A stretch of 64,000 nt of DNA from an uncultured Flavobacteriaceae bacterium (GCA_937959395.1 CALGLR010000028.1:1-64000); one strand, 5' to 3'. Shown: positions 17,509 through 26,417, numbered from the stretch's first letter. The notes: generated by a model from the letters alone, not told the origin. Numbers and translations: made by a program.

Positions 17509-18201
17509 ATGAGATATTTAACACTTATATTAATAATGCTTTTTAGCCTTCAATATGGACATGCTCAAATACATGAGCTTGGGCTTGTTTTAGGTGGGAG
17601 TAATTTTATTGGAGATGTTGGATCTACAAAATACATCGCTCCAAACAATCTCGCCTTTGGTGGAATCTATAAATGGAATAGAAGCCCAAGACACTCTTAT
17701 CGTTTTTCATTATTATTTACAGACTTGGAGGGCATCGATAACAAATCTGATGATCCAAGTCGTATAGAACGTGATTATGAATTTAATTCTTCAATTACAG
17801 AATTGTCTTTAGGTATTGAATACACCTTCTTAGATTTTGATTTACATGCAGGAGGAAGTGTCTCCACGCCTTATATAGCCACAGGTGTTACAGTAGCAAA
17901 TTATGACGACTTTTACTTTAATGCTTCAGGACGAATTGAAGCCGGAGAAGGCTCAAAGTGGGCTTATGGCATACCTATTGCATTAGGATACAAAACAACC
18001 ATTGCCACTCAATTTATTTTGGCTTTTGAAATTGGAGCACGATACACTTTTTCTGATAAATTAGATGGAAGTATCCCAGAGGATAAAGATTTACGACCTA
18101 CATTAAGTTTTGGAAACACTAACAATAACGACTGGTACATGTTTACTGGTATTACATTAACCTATACCTTTGGTAGAAACCCTTGTTTTTGCGCCAACTA
18201 A
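17509..18201 (+). CDS. DUF6089 family outer-membrane beta-barrel-like protein
   Basis: A 230-residue exported protein. The signal peptide is residues 1-19 (ending GHA). Alternating hydrophobic and polar strands with aromatic ends (HELGLVLGGSNFIGDVG, YRFSLLFTDL, LSLGIEYTFLDF, FTGITLTYTFG) indicate a small beta-barrel. It matches the DUF6089 family, which in Bacteroidota sits directly upstream of uppS and bamA. Context suggests an outer-membrane role. No enzymatic motif is visible. Its stop codon is one base before the inferred GTG start of uppS, so translation is probably coupled. Confidence 0.85.
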   Translation: MRYLTLILIMLFSLQYGHAQIHELGLVLGGSNFIGDVGSTKYIAPNNLAFGGIYKWNRSPRHSYRFSLLFTDLEGIDNKSDDPSRIERDYEFNSSITELSLGIEYTFLDFDLHAGGSVSTPYIATGVTVANYDDFYFNASGRIEAGEGSKWAYGIPIALGYKTTIATQFILAFEIGARYTFSDKLDGSIPEDKDLRPTLSFGNTNNNDWYMFTGITLTYTFGRNPCFCAN

Positions 18202-18202
18202 A

Positions 18203-18943
18203 GTGAATCTAAAAGAAGCAATAAATAAAAGCCGATTACCTAAACATATAGCCATTATTATGGATGGTAATGGTCGTTGGGCTAAACAAAAAGGAATGCT
18301 CCGCGCTTTTGGTCATGAAAATGGGACTAAAGCAGTTAGGCAAACTGTAGAAACCTGTGCAGAATTAGGTATTAAATACCTTACTTTATATGCTTTTTCT
18401 ACAGAGAACTGGAATAGGCCAAAAATAGAAATAGACACTTTAATGCGACTTTTAGTCTCTTCATTAAAAAAAGAGATTAACACACTTTCTGACAACAAAA
18501 TTAAATTATCTGCTATAGGTAATTTAGAAGCCCTTCCTAAAAAAGTACATCGCGAGTTACTTGAAGTAATTGAACTTACTAAGAATAACGAACGTATGAC
18601 ACTTACCCTAGCTTTGAGTTATGGTTCTAGGGAAGAATTAATAAATGCTGTTAAAGAAATAAGTCATAAAGTTAAAAATAATATAATTTCTTCTGAAAAT
18701 ATTGACGAATCATTAATAAATAAGCATCTTTACACGCAAAATTTACCAGACGTAGATTTAGTTATAAGAACTAGTGGTGAGCAACGCATAAGTAATTTTT
18801 TATTGTGGCAAATAGCCTACGCAGAACTGTATTTCACTTCTGTATTATGGCCAGATTTCACAAAAGAGAATTTATACGAAGCAATTGTAGAATATCAAAA
18901 AAGAGAACGACGATTTGGGAAAACAAGTGAACAGATTAGCTAA
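18203..18943 (+). CDS. uppS: Isoprenyl transferase / undecaprenyl diphosphate synthase
   Basis: This cytoplasmic cis-prenyltransferase extends farnesyl diphosphate with isopentenyl units to undecaprenyl diphosphate, the lipid carrier for peptidoglycan and O-antigen. The catalytic motif IIMDGNGRWAK (Asp at 21 from the chosen start), YAFSTENWNRP, and the C-terminal RTSGEQRISNFLLWQ and AYAEL are present. I place the start at GTG 18203 rather than the ATG at 18170, because the upstream ATG lies inside the DUF6089 gene and adds MVETLVFAPTK. Relatives begin with NLKE, and the GTG is one base after the upstream TAA. That gives 246 residues, the usual length. Confidence 0.93.
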   Translation: MNLKEAINKSRLPKHIAIIMDGNGRWAKQKGMLRAFGHENGTKAVRQTVETCAELGIKYLTLYAFSTENWNRPKIEIDTLMRLLVSSLKKEINTLSDNKIKLSAIGNLEALPKKVHRELLEVIELTKNNERMTLTLALSYGSREELINAVKEISHKVKNNIISSENIDESLINKHLYTQNLPDVDLVIRTSGEQRISNFLLWQIAYAELYFTSVLWPDFTKENLYEAIVEYQKRERRFGKTSEQIS

Positions 18944-21533
18944 ACAATTACCTTTAAAAACCTCAATAAAGCATTTATTTATTGCCCTAATATCATTAGG
19001 CTCCTTAATATCTAATGCTCAAGAAAACCGTTTAGAAAATGCAAAAAAATATACTATTGCAGATATCGCTGTCAAAGGAAATACTTCATTTAATTCGCAA
19101 ACGATAGTAACTTACTCAGAACTTACCAAAGGAGATGTTATTAATATTCCTGGAGAAGAAATTAGTAATGCCATAAAAAAACTATGGAAATCAAATTTAT
19201 TTAGTGATATAGGAATCTTTTTACTAAAAACTGAAGGAGGTGCTGCATGGTTAGAAATTCGTTTATCTGATTTACCGCAACTTAATGAAGTTAAAATAAC
19301 AGGAGTTAAAAAAGGTAAATTTGAAGGAATAATAAAAGACAATAAGTTAGATAAAGGAACTAAGGTTACAGAAAACTTAGTGACAACTACTAAAATATAC
19401 CTTGAAAACAAATACAAGAAACAAGGTTTTTTAAACTCTAAAGTGAATATTAATACTATTGAAGCGAAAGATTCCATTAATGCAAATAAATCTGTAGTAA
19501 ACATGGTTGTTGCTATAGATAAAGGTGAAAAAGTAAAAATCGACAATATTGCTTTTGAAGGTAATGAAGTACTTAGTGATAAAAAGCTAAGGAAAGCGAT
19601 GAAGAATACGAAGCAGAAAAACCCAATTCGTATTTTAAAACGCTCAAAATATATTGAAAAAGATTTCAAAGAAGATCTTACAAAGGTTGTTGACAAGTAT
19701 AAAGAGAATGGATATAGAGATGCTAGAATCCTTTCAGACAATCTTGTTAAGAATGACAATAAAACAGTTTCGCTTAATATTAAAGTAGAAGAAGGAAGCA
19801 AATATGTTTTTGGAGATATTACTTTTATAGGAAACACAGTCTACTCAGATGATCTATTAAGAAGATATGTAGGTATTGAGAAAGGAGACACTTATAATGG
19901 TGTATTACTACAAAAAAGAATTGCAGATGATTCAAAACCTGATGCAGATGATATTACAAACCTTTATCAAAATAATGGTTATTTATTCTCTACTATTAAC
20001 CCTGTAGAGGTAAGCGCAGATGGCAATGTAATTGATATGGAAATAAGAATTACCGAAGGAAAACCTGTGCATTTTAATAAAGTAACTGTCGTTGGTAATG
20101 ATAAAACAAATGACCATGTAGTTTATAGAGAGATTCGTACACGTCCAGGCGAACTATATAGTAAAGCTAATGTTGTAAGAACTATTCGAGAATTAAGTCA
20201 ATTAGGCTTTTTTGATGCCGAACAAATTGCACCAAACTTTAATAACCCAAATCCTGAAGACGGCACAATAGATATGGAGTATTCTGTTGTAGAATCTGGA
20301 TCTAGCCAAATAGAACTACAAGGTGGTTATGGTGGCGGTGGTTTTATAGGAACATTAGGATTATCATTTAATAACTTCTCTATAAAAGATATTTTTAAGA
20401 AAGAGGCATATAAACCAATTCCATCTGGTGATGGCCAGAAATTAGCGTTACGTTTACAAGCAAGTCGATTCTTTCAAACTTATAGTTTTTCTTTTTCTGA
20501 ACCTTGGTTTGGCGGAAAAAAACCAGTACAATTTTCTACCTCTATATCACATACAAAACAGTTTCTTTTTGACCCTATAACTCGAAATGCGGATAAAGAC
20601 AGACGTTTTAATATTACTGGACTTACGGTAGGTATTGCTAAAAGACTTTCTGTTCCAGATGATTATTTCACATTATCTCAAGCATTAAGCTACCAGCATT
20701 ATGATTTAAAAAACTATAACACTGGACTTTTTACTTTTGGTGATGGCTTTTCTAATAACCTATCATATACAGCTGGTATTAGTCGTAATAACACATTTAA
20801 CGATCCTGTTTTCCCAATGGGTGGTTCTAATTTTGTAATCACGGCCAAGTTATCTTTACCTTATTCACTATTTAATGATGTAGATTATAAAGCTTTAAAA
20901 ACTGAAAGAGATGAAAAACTAGCTATTTCTGCCGATCAAAGTGAAACCAATAACAATCGTAATATTGCCGCTAATAGAATTTCGGAAATAGATCAAGAAC
21001 GTTTTAAATGGCTAGAATTCTATAAAGTTAAGTTTAAAGGCGATTGGTATACTAATATTATAGATAAACTTGTATTTAAATCTAGTATAGAATTTGGTTA
21101 CCTAGGTGCCTATAACCAAGATAGAGGAGTCATTCCTTTTGAACGTGTTTTCTTAGGAGGAAGCGGTTTAGGTGTAGGAAGCTTAGATGGAAGAGAAAAT
21201 GTAGCACTTCGTGGTTATGCAGATAACAGATTATCGCCGCAAGACGGTTCCCCTCTTTACAATAAGTTTTCTTTAGAATTGCGTTATCCAATAACTTTAA
21301 AGCAATCGGCTAAAATATATGCGCTAACGTTTTTAGACGCTGGATCTACTTATGAAGACTTTAAAAATTATAATCCGTTCGATTTAAAACGATCTGCGGG
21401 ATTTGGTGTTAGAATATTTATGCCGGCTTTTGGTTTATTAGGTATTGATTTTGGTCGTCCATTTGATCCATTACCAGGGCAAACCCAAATAGGTGGATGG
21501 GAAACACACTTTATAATCGGGCAACAATTTTAG
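18927..21533 (+). CDS. bamA: Outer-membrane protein assembly factor BamA
   Basis: About 868 residues. This is the central outer-membrane component that inserts beta-barrel proteins. A signal sequence (LFIALISLGSLISNAQ) is followed by POTRA repeats from about 40 to 450 (IADIAVKGNTSFN, VKIDNIAFEGNEVL, YVFGDITFIGNTVY, VHFNKVTVVGNDK) and the C-terminal barrel. The protein ends in phenylalanine (FIIGQQF). There is no ATG at the right place. The start is either GTG at 18927 or TTG at 18915, both overlapping the end of uppS by 16-28 bases; I favour GTG. Overlap implies translational coupling with uppS. The two downstream Skp-like genes complete a chaperone and assembly set. Confidence 0.95.
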   Translation: MNRLAKQLPLKTSIKHLFIALISLGSLISNAQENRLENAKKYTIADIAVKGNTSFNSQTIVTYSELTKGDVINIPGEEISNAIKKLWKSNLFSDIGIFLLKTEGGAAWLEIRLSDLPQLNEVKITGVKKGKFEGIIKDNKLDKGTKVTENLVTTTKIYLENKYKKQGFLNSKVNINTIEAKDSINANKSVVNMVVAIDKGEKVKIDNIAFEGNEVLSDKKLRKAMKNTKQKNPIRILKRSKYIEKDFKEDLTKVVDKYKENGYRDARILSDNLVKNDNKTVSLNIKVEEGSKYVFGDITFIGNTVYSDDLLRRYVGIEKGDTYNGVLLQKRIADDSKPDADDITNLYQNNGYLFSTINPVEVSADGNVIDMEIRITEGKPVHFNKVTVVGNDKTNDHVVYREIRTRPGELYSKANVVRTIRELSQLGFFDAEQIAPNFNNPNPEDGTIDMEYSVVESGSSQIELQGGYGGGGFIGTLGLSFNNFSIKDIFKKEAYKPIPSGDGQKLALRLQASRFFQTYSFSFSEPWFGGKKPVQFSTSISHTKQFLFDPITRNADKDRRFNITGLTVGIAKRLSVPDDYFTLSQALSYQHYDLKNYNTGLFTFGDGFSNNLSYTAGISRNNTFNDPVFPMGGSNFVITAKLSLPYSLFNDVDYKALKTERDEKLAISADQSETNNNRNIAANRISEIDQERFKWLEFYKVKFKGDWYTNIIDKLVFKSSIEFGYLGAYNQDRGVIPFERVFLGGSGLGVGSLDGRENVALRGYADNRLSPQDGSPLYNKFSLELRYPITLKQSAKIYALTFLDAGSTYEDFKNYNPFDLKRSAGFGVRIFMPAFGLLGIDFGRPFDPLPGQTQIGGWETHFIIGQQF

Positions 21534-21679
21534 ATATAAACTAAACATTAACAACACATTATAAGGCATTTACTTTTTTGGCATGATATTTTCTATATAG
21601 TTTAATGACAATTTGATTCAAGAATTAAAATTTTAAATTTAAATTTCGTTATTTTGAAGTTATTATATCAAAATAAAAA

Positions 21680-21711
21680 GACAGAATCAAAACAATCATC
21701 TGTCGTTTTTT
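21680..21711 (+). terminator. Possible weak terminator between bamA and the first ompH gene
   Basis: A six-base stem GACAGA/TCTGTC (21680-21685 with 21699-21704), with a 13-base loop, is followed by G and six T residues. The stem is short, so readthrough from bamA is likely. Confidence 0.4.
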
Positions 21712-21750
21712 GAGTTTTATAGAGTAGATGAATAACAAAATAATAAACAG

Positions 21751-22725
21751 ATGAAACTAAAAGTTCTTTTTTTATTGGCACTAATATCAATTCCTGTTTT
21801 AGTTAACGCACAGCGTGGTGTTAGAATAGGATACATTGATACAGAATATATTTTAGAAAATGTTCCAGAATATGCAGAGGCAACTTCTCAATTAGAATCT
21901 AAAGTTCAAAAATGGAAAAGCGAGATCGAAACTAAGTTAAATGGCGTTAAACAAAAACGAAGCGAGCTTAATAACGAAAAAGCTTTATTAACAAAAGAAT
22001 TAATTGAAGAAAGAGAAGAGGATATCTTTTTTGAAGAAAAAGAAATTCTAGACTATCAACAAAATAGATTTGGGCCTAATGGAGATTTAATGGTCCAAAA
22101 AAAGCAATTAATGCAACCCATACAGGATCAAATTTTTCAAGCGGTTCAGGATTTAGCAAAAGCTAAGAAATACGATTTCGTTTTTGATAAATCTGCAGAT
22201 GTGGTCATGTTATATTCAGCTGATCGATTTGATATGAGCGAACAAATTTTAAGAACAATTAAAAGAGCATCGAAACGTAACCAAGCAAAATCTAAATTAG
22301 AAAAGAAAAATGCTAAAGAAGAAGACGTTACAGTTGAAGTGAATGAAGAAAAAGATGCAAGACAAGAAGCTTTAGATAAAAAGATAAAAGAAAGAGAAGA
22401 TGCTGCTAAAGCAAGAAAAGAAAAAATACTAGCAGAAAGAGCTGCTAAGAAAAAAGAAATGGCCGATAAACGTAATAAGGCTATTGAAGATAAGAAAAAT
22501 GGAACTACACCTCCTAATGAAGATGGAGATGAAGGAAACAGTAATGACAATGAAAAGCTTACACCAGAACAAATTTTAGAAGCTAGAAAGCAAAAAAAAT
22601 TAGAAGATAGAGAAGCTAGAAAAAAACAATTAGAAGAACGTAAAAAGAAAATCTTAGAGGATCGTAATAAAGCAAAAGAAAAAAACGAAGATGCACCTAA
22701 CGACGAGAATCAAGACGATAATTAA
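21751..22725 (+). CDS. OmpH/Skp-family periplasmic chaperone with a long charged C-terminal extension
   Basis: A 324-residue exported protein. The signal peptide is residues 1-20 (VLVNAQ). The OmpH core spans about 22-165: RIGYIDTEYILENVPEY, a long helical hairpin, and KYDFVFDKSADVVMLYS, the family's C-terminal strand. The remaining 150 residues are almost entirely Lys, Glu, Asp, Arg and Ala (KKKEMADKRNK, KLEDREARKKQLEERKK) and should form an extended coiled coil or a disordered tail. Classical Skp is about 160 residues, so the tail doubles the protein. It probably holds unfolded outer-membrane proteins on the way to BamA. The next gene is a short paralogue. Confidence 0.88.
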   Translation: MKLKVLFLLALISIPVLVNAQRGVRIGYIDTEYILENVPEYAEATSQLESKVQKWKSEIETKLNGVKQKRSELNNEKALLTKELIEEREEDIFFEEKEILDYQQNRFGPNGDLMVQKKQLMQPIQDQIFQAVQDLAKAKKYDFVFDKSADVVMLYSADRFDMSEQILRTIKRASKRNQAKSKLEKKNAKEEDVTVEVNEEKDARQEALDKKIKEREDAAKARKEKILAERAAKKKEMADKRNKAIEDKKNGTTPPNEDGDEGNSNDNEKLTPEQILEARKQKKLEDREARKKQLEERKKKILEDRNKAKEKNEDAPNDENQDDN

Positions 22726-22756
22726 TATTTTATAACACACAAATACTATTTTAACA

Positions 22757-23263
22757 ATGAAACAATTTAAAACCCTATTATTTGCTGCAGTATTATTTTT
22801 TGGAGCGACTAACTTAACACAAGCGCAAACAAAAATAGCACACATTAATACTCAAGAGTTAGTAGCTTCTATGCCTGCTACCAAAAGTGCTCAAGCAGAG
22901 GTAGAGAAATTAGCTAAAACATACGAATCAGACATTAAATCTATGGCTGAAGAATTAGACAAGTTAGCTAAACGTTACGATGCCGAATCTGCTTCTCAAA
23001 CACAAGAAGAAAACATGAAACGCGTTCAAGAAGTACAAACTAAAGAACAAAGTATTCGTCAGTTTCAAGGAAATGCGCAACAGGAACTTCAAAAGAAAGA
23101 ATTCGACTTATTAAAGCCAATAACAGAAAAAGCTAAAGCGGCTATTTTAAAAATTGGTAGAGCTCAAGGATTCACTTATGTATTAGATTCTTCTCAAGGA
23201 GGAGTAATTATGGCTGAAGGTAAAGACATGATGGCTGATGTAAAAAAGGAATTAGGATTCTAA
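22757..23263 (+). CDS. OmpH/Skp-family periplasmic chaperone
   Basis: A 168-residue exported chaperone of normal Skp length. The signal peptide is residues 1-23 (LTQAQ). The core begins KIAHINTQELVASMP, passes through a coiled-coil hairpin (about 45-130) and closes with GFTYVLDSSQGGVIMAEG. It follows its longer paralogue by 31 bases and ends at a strong terminator, closing the bamA-ompH-ompH group. It should protect outer-membrane proteins crossing the periplasm. Confidence 0.92.
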   Translation: MKQFKTLLFAAVLFFGATNLTQAQTKIAHINTQELVASMPATKSAQAEVEKLAKTYESDIKSMAEELDKLAKRYDAESASQTQEENMKRVQEVQTKEQSIRQFQGNAQQELQKKEFDLLKPITEKAKAAILKIGRAQGFTYVLDSSQGGVIMAEGKDMMADVKKELGF

Positions 23264-23282
23264 TAAATAACATTACAATCAC

Positions 23283-23319
23283 AAAAGCCACCTTAAGACA
23301 TGATCTTAAGGTGGCTTTT
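23283..23319 (+). terminator. Strong terminator after the second ompH gene
   Basis: A perfect 16-bp stem pairs 23283-23298 with 23304-23319 around a five-base loop. The stem begins AAAAGCCACC and ends in TTTT. It separates the chaperone genes from murI. Confidence 0.9.
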
Positions 23320-23358
23320 ATATTTACTATTGAAAATTCATTACCTTAACAAATAAAA

Positions 23359-24138
23359 GTGAATAAACAACCTATAGGCATATTCGATTCTGGTGTTGGA
23401 GGCACTTCCATATGGAAAGAAATTCATCATTTACTACCTTATGAGCAAACCATTTATTTAGCCGATAGTATTAATGCGCCCTATGGCCCAAAAGGGAAAC
23501 AAGCCATAATAGATTTAAGTATAAAAAATACAGAATTACTCTTAAAAAAGAACTGCAAACTTATTGTTGTTGCTTGTAACACAGCAACCACTAATGCTAT
23601 TTCTTTATTAAGAAAGCAATATGGAATCCCATTCATAGGAATAGAACCTGCGATTAAACCAGCAGCACTTAATTCTAAAACTAAAACAATAGGTATTTTG
23701 GCCACTAAAGGGACTTTAACAAGTGAATTATTTCATACTACAACAAGCTTATACAGTAATGGTATACGAATTATAGAACAACAAGGAGAAGGTATTGTTG
23801 AGTTAATTGAAAACGGAGAAATTAACTCTCCAAAAATGACTTTTCTTTTAGAGACTTACTTAAACCCTATGAAAGAAGCGAATATTGACTATTTAGTTTT
23901 AGGTTGTACACATTATCCCTATTTAATACCGCAGTTAATTAAACTGCTCCCAAAACGTGTTAAAATCATTGATTCTGGTGAAGCAGTTGCGAAACAAACA
24001 AAAGCCGTTTTAAAAAAAGAGCATCTTATTAACCCATTAACTCATAAAAAGGTTCCTAAATTTTATACCAACGGGCATCCTGAAGTTATGGAATCACTTT
24101 TAGGAAATGATTTAATTGTTGATTTTTTAAAGTTTTAA
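23359..24138 (+). CDS. murI: Glutamate racemase
   Basis: A 259-residue cytoplasmic enzyme that makes D-glutamate for peptidoglycan. The motifs are IGIFDSGVGG (D10), the first catalytic cysteine C73 in VVACNTATTNA, and the second C183 in LGCTHYPYL. Both cysteines and the neighbouring Thr and His are intact. The start is GTG at 23359; no in-frame ATG would leave the FDSGVGG motif complete. The next gene begins one base after its stop, so the two are probably co-transcribed. Confidence 0.95.
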   Translation: MNKQPIGIFDSGVGGTSIWKEIHHLLPYEQTIYLADSINAPYGPKGKQAIIDLSIKNTELLLKKNCKLIVVACNTATTNAISLLRKQYGIPFIGIEPAIKPAALNSKTKTIGILATKGTLTSELFHTTTSLYSNGIRIIEQQGEGIVELIENGEINSPKMTFLLETYLNPMKEANIDYLVLGCTHYPYLIPQLIKLLPKRVKIIDSGEAVAKQTKAVLKKEHLINPLTHKKVPKFYTNGHPEVMESLLGNDLIVDFLKF

Positions 24139-24139
24139 T

Positions 24140-25342
24140 ATGAAAAAACTATTTCTACTATTTTCAATTATTTTATTTAGTTGTGCTGATGATGCGCAGA
24201 GAAATAGACTAATAAAAGCCCTGAACTTTGAAGATGAACTTACTCAAAGTTTTGTTGTAAAAACCGATTCTGTTATTAATATTAAAGGTAAATACGGTAT
24301 CAAAATAAGTGTAAAAAAGAAAGATTTGAATGGACTTATTTCTGATTCTCTAAAAATTAATCTCATTGAATTGTTCGATATCAATGATTTTTTAATGGCA
24401 AACGCCTCAACAATTTCTAATGGTAAATGGCTGATTTCTGCTGGTGCTTTTAAAATTGACATATATGGAGATGGCCCCTTAGAACTCAAAGAAGGAAAAA
24501 CTATTAAAATTGAATTCCCACTTAGCAACAAAGAAAAGAATATGGAATTATTTTATGGTGATAGAACGGCAAATGGTGATCTAAATTGGAGCAAAGCAAA
24601 CCTAAAAATACAAAATGAAAATTATTATATTATTGGATATCAAGATTCACAAATCATAGATGAAGAATTAACAAGTCAATACGGTGGCATAGAAACTTAT
24701 AGAAAAACCATAGAGATAGACAGCTTAGGTTTTCTTCCTTTACAATTAATAAAAAGTGAAATAAATAATGTTATTATAGATAAAGATACTATTCGTATTT
24801 ATCAAAAATACAAATCTTCGGAAATCGATGCTCTTTATAACGATACTGATGATTTAGCTGATGATGTAGCTCCAAGTGTATTACTATCACTATCAAAAAG
24901 ACAAACAGATTCTATTTTAAATGATTCCATAGTTCAGATTAAAAAAGATAATCTTAGAATCAAAAAACAAAACTTAAATTATGAAAAGTATAATGATGCA
25001 GACAATAGAATTTTCAAAAATATAGAATCAACAAATCTAGGTTGGATTAACGTTGACAAATTTGCTCCAGATGAAGAAAAAGTTTCCATAAATTTAAAAA
25101 ACATAATCAACAATTCAAGAACATATATCATAGACAAAAAAAACAAAACAGTTTTAAGTGTCTATAAAAACAAGTTAAGCATTCCTATAAATAGAAGTTT
25201 TCAAATTATTTCATTTGGCTTGAAAGATGATGTCTTTCAAGTTTTTAAAAAAACTGTAAGGTTTTCTGAGAATAGCGAACTAAATATGAAGTATAAAAAG
25301 ATTAGAGAAAACCAGATCAAGGGTTTTCTAAAATTAGATTAA
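24140..25342 (+). CDS. Uncharacterised lipoprotein
   Basis: A 400-residue protein of unknown function. The signal sequence MKKLFLLFSIILFSC gives a lipobox with C15 as the lipidation site. A beta-rich region (about 40-190) contains IYGDGPLELKEGKTIKIEFPL, NLKIQNENYYIIGYQ and EIDSLGFLPLQLI. A helical stretch follows (about 245-280, Lys/Asn-rich), then GWINVDKFAPDEEKVSINL and a final beta region. I recognise no family with confidence; the 'GWINVDKF' segment is reminiscent of envelope proteins in which it precedes a carboxypeptidase-regulatory-like sandwich, but this is weak. It follows murI with a one-base gap, which points to a cell-envelope role by context only. Confidence 0.65.
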   Translation: MKKLFLLFSIILFSCADDAQRNRLIKALNFEDELTQSFVVKTDSVINIKGKYGIKISVKKKDLNGLISDSLKINLIELFDINDFLMANASTISNGKWLISAGAFKIDIYGDGPLELKEGKTIKIEFPLSNKEKNMELFYGDRTANGDLNWSKANLKIQNENYYIIGYQDSQIIDEELTSQYGGIETYRKTIEIDSLGFLPLQLIKSEINNVIIDKDTIRIYQKYKSSEIDALYNDTDDLADDVAPSVLLSLSKRQTDSILNDSIVQIKKDNLRIKKQNLNYEKYNDADNRIFKNIESTNLGWINVDKFAPDEEKVSINLKNIINNSRTYIIDKKNKTVLSVYKNKLSIPINRSFQIISFGLKDDVFQVFKKTVRFSENSELNMKYKKIRENQIKGFLKLD

Positions 25343-25359
25343 ACTTTAGCTCTCTTCCC

Positions 25360-25716
25360 ATGCAAAAACTCATTTTCGTTTACAGTGCCAATTCAGGAAT
25401 TGGCAATATGGTTTTAGATGTGGCACATAAAATTTTTAGCCCTAAAACCTACGCTTGTAATTTATGTGCGATTACTTTCGATACGTTTTCTGAAAACAAA
25501 TCTTGGAAACAATTTAGAGAGCGTAGCACCCTTAATATGGAGTTTTTACATATTGATGAATTTGAAAGTAAATACGATATAAAAACCTTTAATTACCCCG
25601 TAGTTCTTTCAGTTGAAAACAACAATTTTAAAGAATTTCTTTCGGTTGATACTATTAATAAAATACAATCTGTTGAAGAATTGACTTTGGTAATTGAAAA
25701 AGGGTTTCAAAATTGA
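25360..25716 (+). CDS. Conserved small protein with a CxxC motif, function unknown
   Basis: A 118-residue soluble protein. It starts MQKLIFVYSANSGIGNMVLD, a beta strand followed by a small loop and helix. It has CNLC at about 34-37, then ITFDTFSENKSWKQF, a LHIDEFESKY segment and a C-terminal YPVVLSVENN strand. Similar proteins in flavobacteria are sometimes labelled 'GTPase', but I see no G-domain motif (no GxxxxGKS, no NKxD). A thioredoxin-like or redox role through the CNLC pair is a guess. It lies 17 bases after the lipoprotein gene, probably the last gene of the murI transcript, and is followed by an intergenic repeat and a terminator. Confidence 0.6.
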   Translation: MQKLIFVYSANSGIGNMVLDVAHKIFSPKTYACNLCAITFDTFSENKSWKQFRERSTLNMEFLHIDEFESKYDIKTFNYPVVLSVENNNFKEFLSVDTINKIQSVEELTLVIEKGFQN

Positions 25717-25784
25717 ATTTATTAAACAGAGTAAAACTACAGGAATCCATTTATAATATAAATTATTCATTTTTATTACTCTCT

Positions 25785-25832
25785 CGTCAATTCGAGTGAA
25801 ATTGCTTTTTCAGCAATTTTATATCGAGAATT
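25785..25832 (+). repeat. 48-bp dispersed intergenic repeat, copy A
   Basis: The element begins CGTCAATTCGAGTGAAATTG and ends TATCGAGAATT. It contains an inner hairpin AATTGC/GCAATT and outer AATTC/GAATT arms. Copy B at 28356-28403 is 46/48 identical in the opposite orientation. It lies between convergent genes, in the 3' region after the CxxC protein gene. The size, palindromic make-up and intergenic position fit a REP-like element. Confidence 0.7.
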
Positions 25833-25873
25833 AATTCTATTAAAAAAGTGGGTTTTTAGTTTCTATTCATGGG

Positions 25874-25897
25874 ATCCCTTTTTTCAAAGGGATTTTT
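25874..25897 (+). terminator. Rho-independent terminator at the end of the murI transcript
   Basis: An eight-bp stem ATCCCTTT/AAAGGGAT (25874-25893) with a four-base loop runs directly into TTTT. The T-run overlaps the last codons of the convergent gamma-carbonic anhydrase gene. It works on the plus strand only. Confidence 0.75.
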
Positions 25898-26405
25898 ATT
25901 TAAACCAACTTGAGTATTCTACATAATTATCTGCAATTCGGTTAATTTCTCCGTTTATTAATTCTTTACTAATGTCTTTTACCTTTTTAGCTGGAACACC
26001 AGCATAAATGCTTCCAGATTCGACAATTGTGTTTTTTGTAACTACGGCTCCTGCTGCTACAATACTATTACTTTCAACAATACAATCGTCCATAACAATA
26101 CTCCCCATTCCAATTAAAACATTATCATGAATTGTACAGCCATGCACTATAGCATTATGGCCAATAGACACATTATTTCCTATTGTAGTTGGTGATTTTT
26201 GATACGTTGCATGAATTACTGCTCCATCTTGTATATTTACTTTATTTCCTAATTTTATAAAGTGAACGTCCCCTCTTAAAACAGCATTAAACCATATGCT
26301 GCATTGTTTCCCAATAGTTACTTCTCCAACGATAGTAGCGTTTTCAGCAACATAACAATCTTCAGGGATTTGTGGCGTTTTATTTCTTATTGTTTTTATT
26401 ATCAT
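25896..26405 (-). CDS. Gamma-carbonic anhydrase family protein (left-handed beta-helix)
   Basis: A 169-residue hexapeptide-repeat protein (IVGEVTIG, TTIGNNVSIGHNAIVHG, NSIVAAGAVV) that should fold as a trimeric left-handed beta-helix. The three metal-ligand histidines of gamma-carbonic anhydrases are present as H65, H83 and H88, and the conserved R44 and D46 are in LRGDV. Bacteroidota proteins of this type are often called YrdA or PaaY-like, and real CO2 hydration activity is not certain. It begins 12 bases after the toxin-like gene and may share its transcript. No signal peptide. Confidence 0.88.
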   Translation of the reverse strand: MIIKTIRNKTPQIPEDCYVAENATIVGEVTIGKQCSIWFNAVLRGDVHFIKLGNKVNIQDGAVIHATYQKSPTTIGNNVSIGHNAIVHGCTIHDNVLIGMGSIVMDDCIVESNSIVAAGAVVTKNTIVESGSIYAGVPAKKVKDISKELINGEINRIADNYVEYSSWFK

Positions 26406-26417
26406 AATTAGTAATAA

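Noticed and set aside
19112-19837. A 241-codon open frame on the minus strand inside bamA
   Set aside because: It is antisense to clear POTRA coding sequence, with a low-complexity Ser/Leu/Phe product and no family resemblance.
22146-22550. A 134-codon open frame on the minus strand opposite the first ompH gene
   Set aside because: It is the complement of a Lys/Glu-rich coiled-coil tail, giving a Ser/Phe/Leu-rich product of no known type. Such shadows are expected from AAA/GAA-rich coding DNA.
25360-25716. A 'GTPase' label for the 118-residue CxxC protein
   Set aside because: No Walker A, DxxG or NKxD motif is visible and the protein is too short for a G domain.
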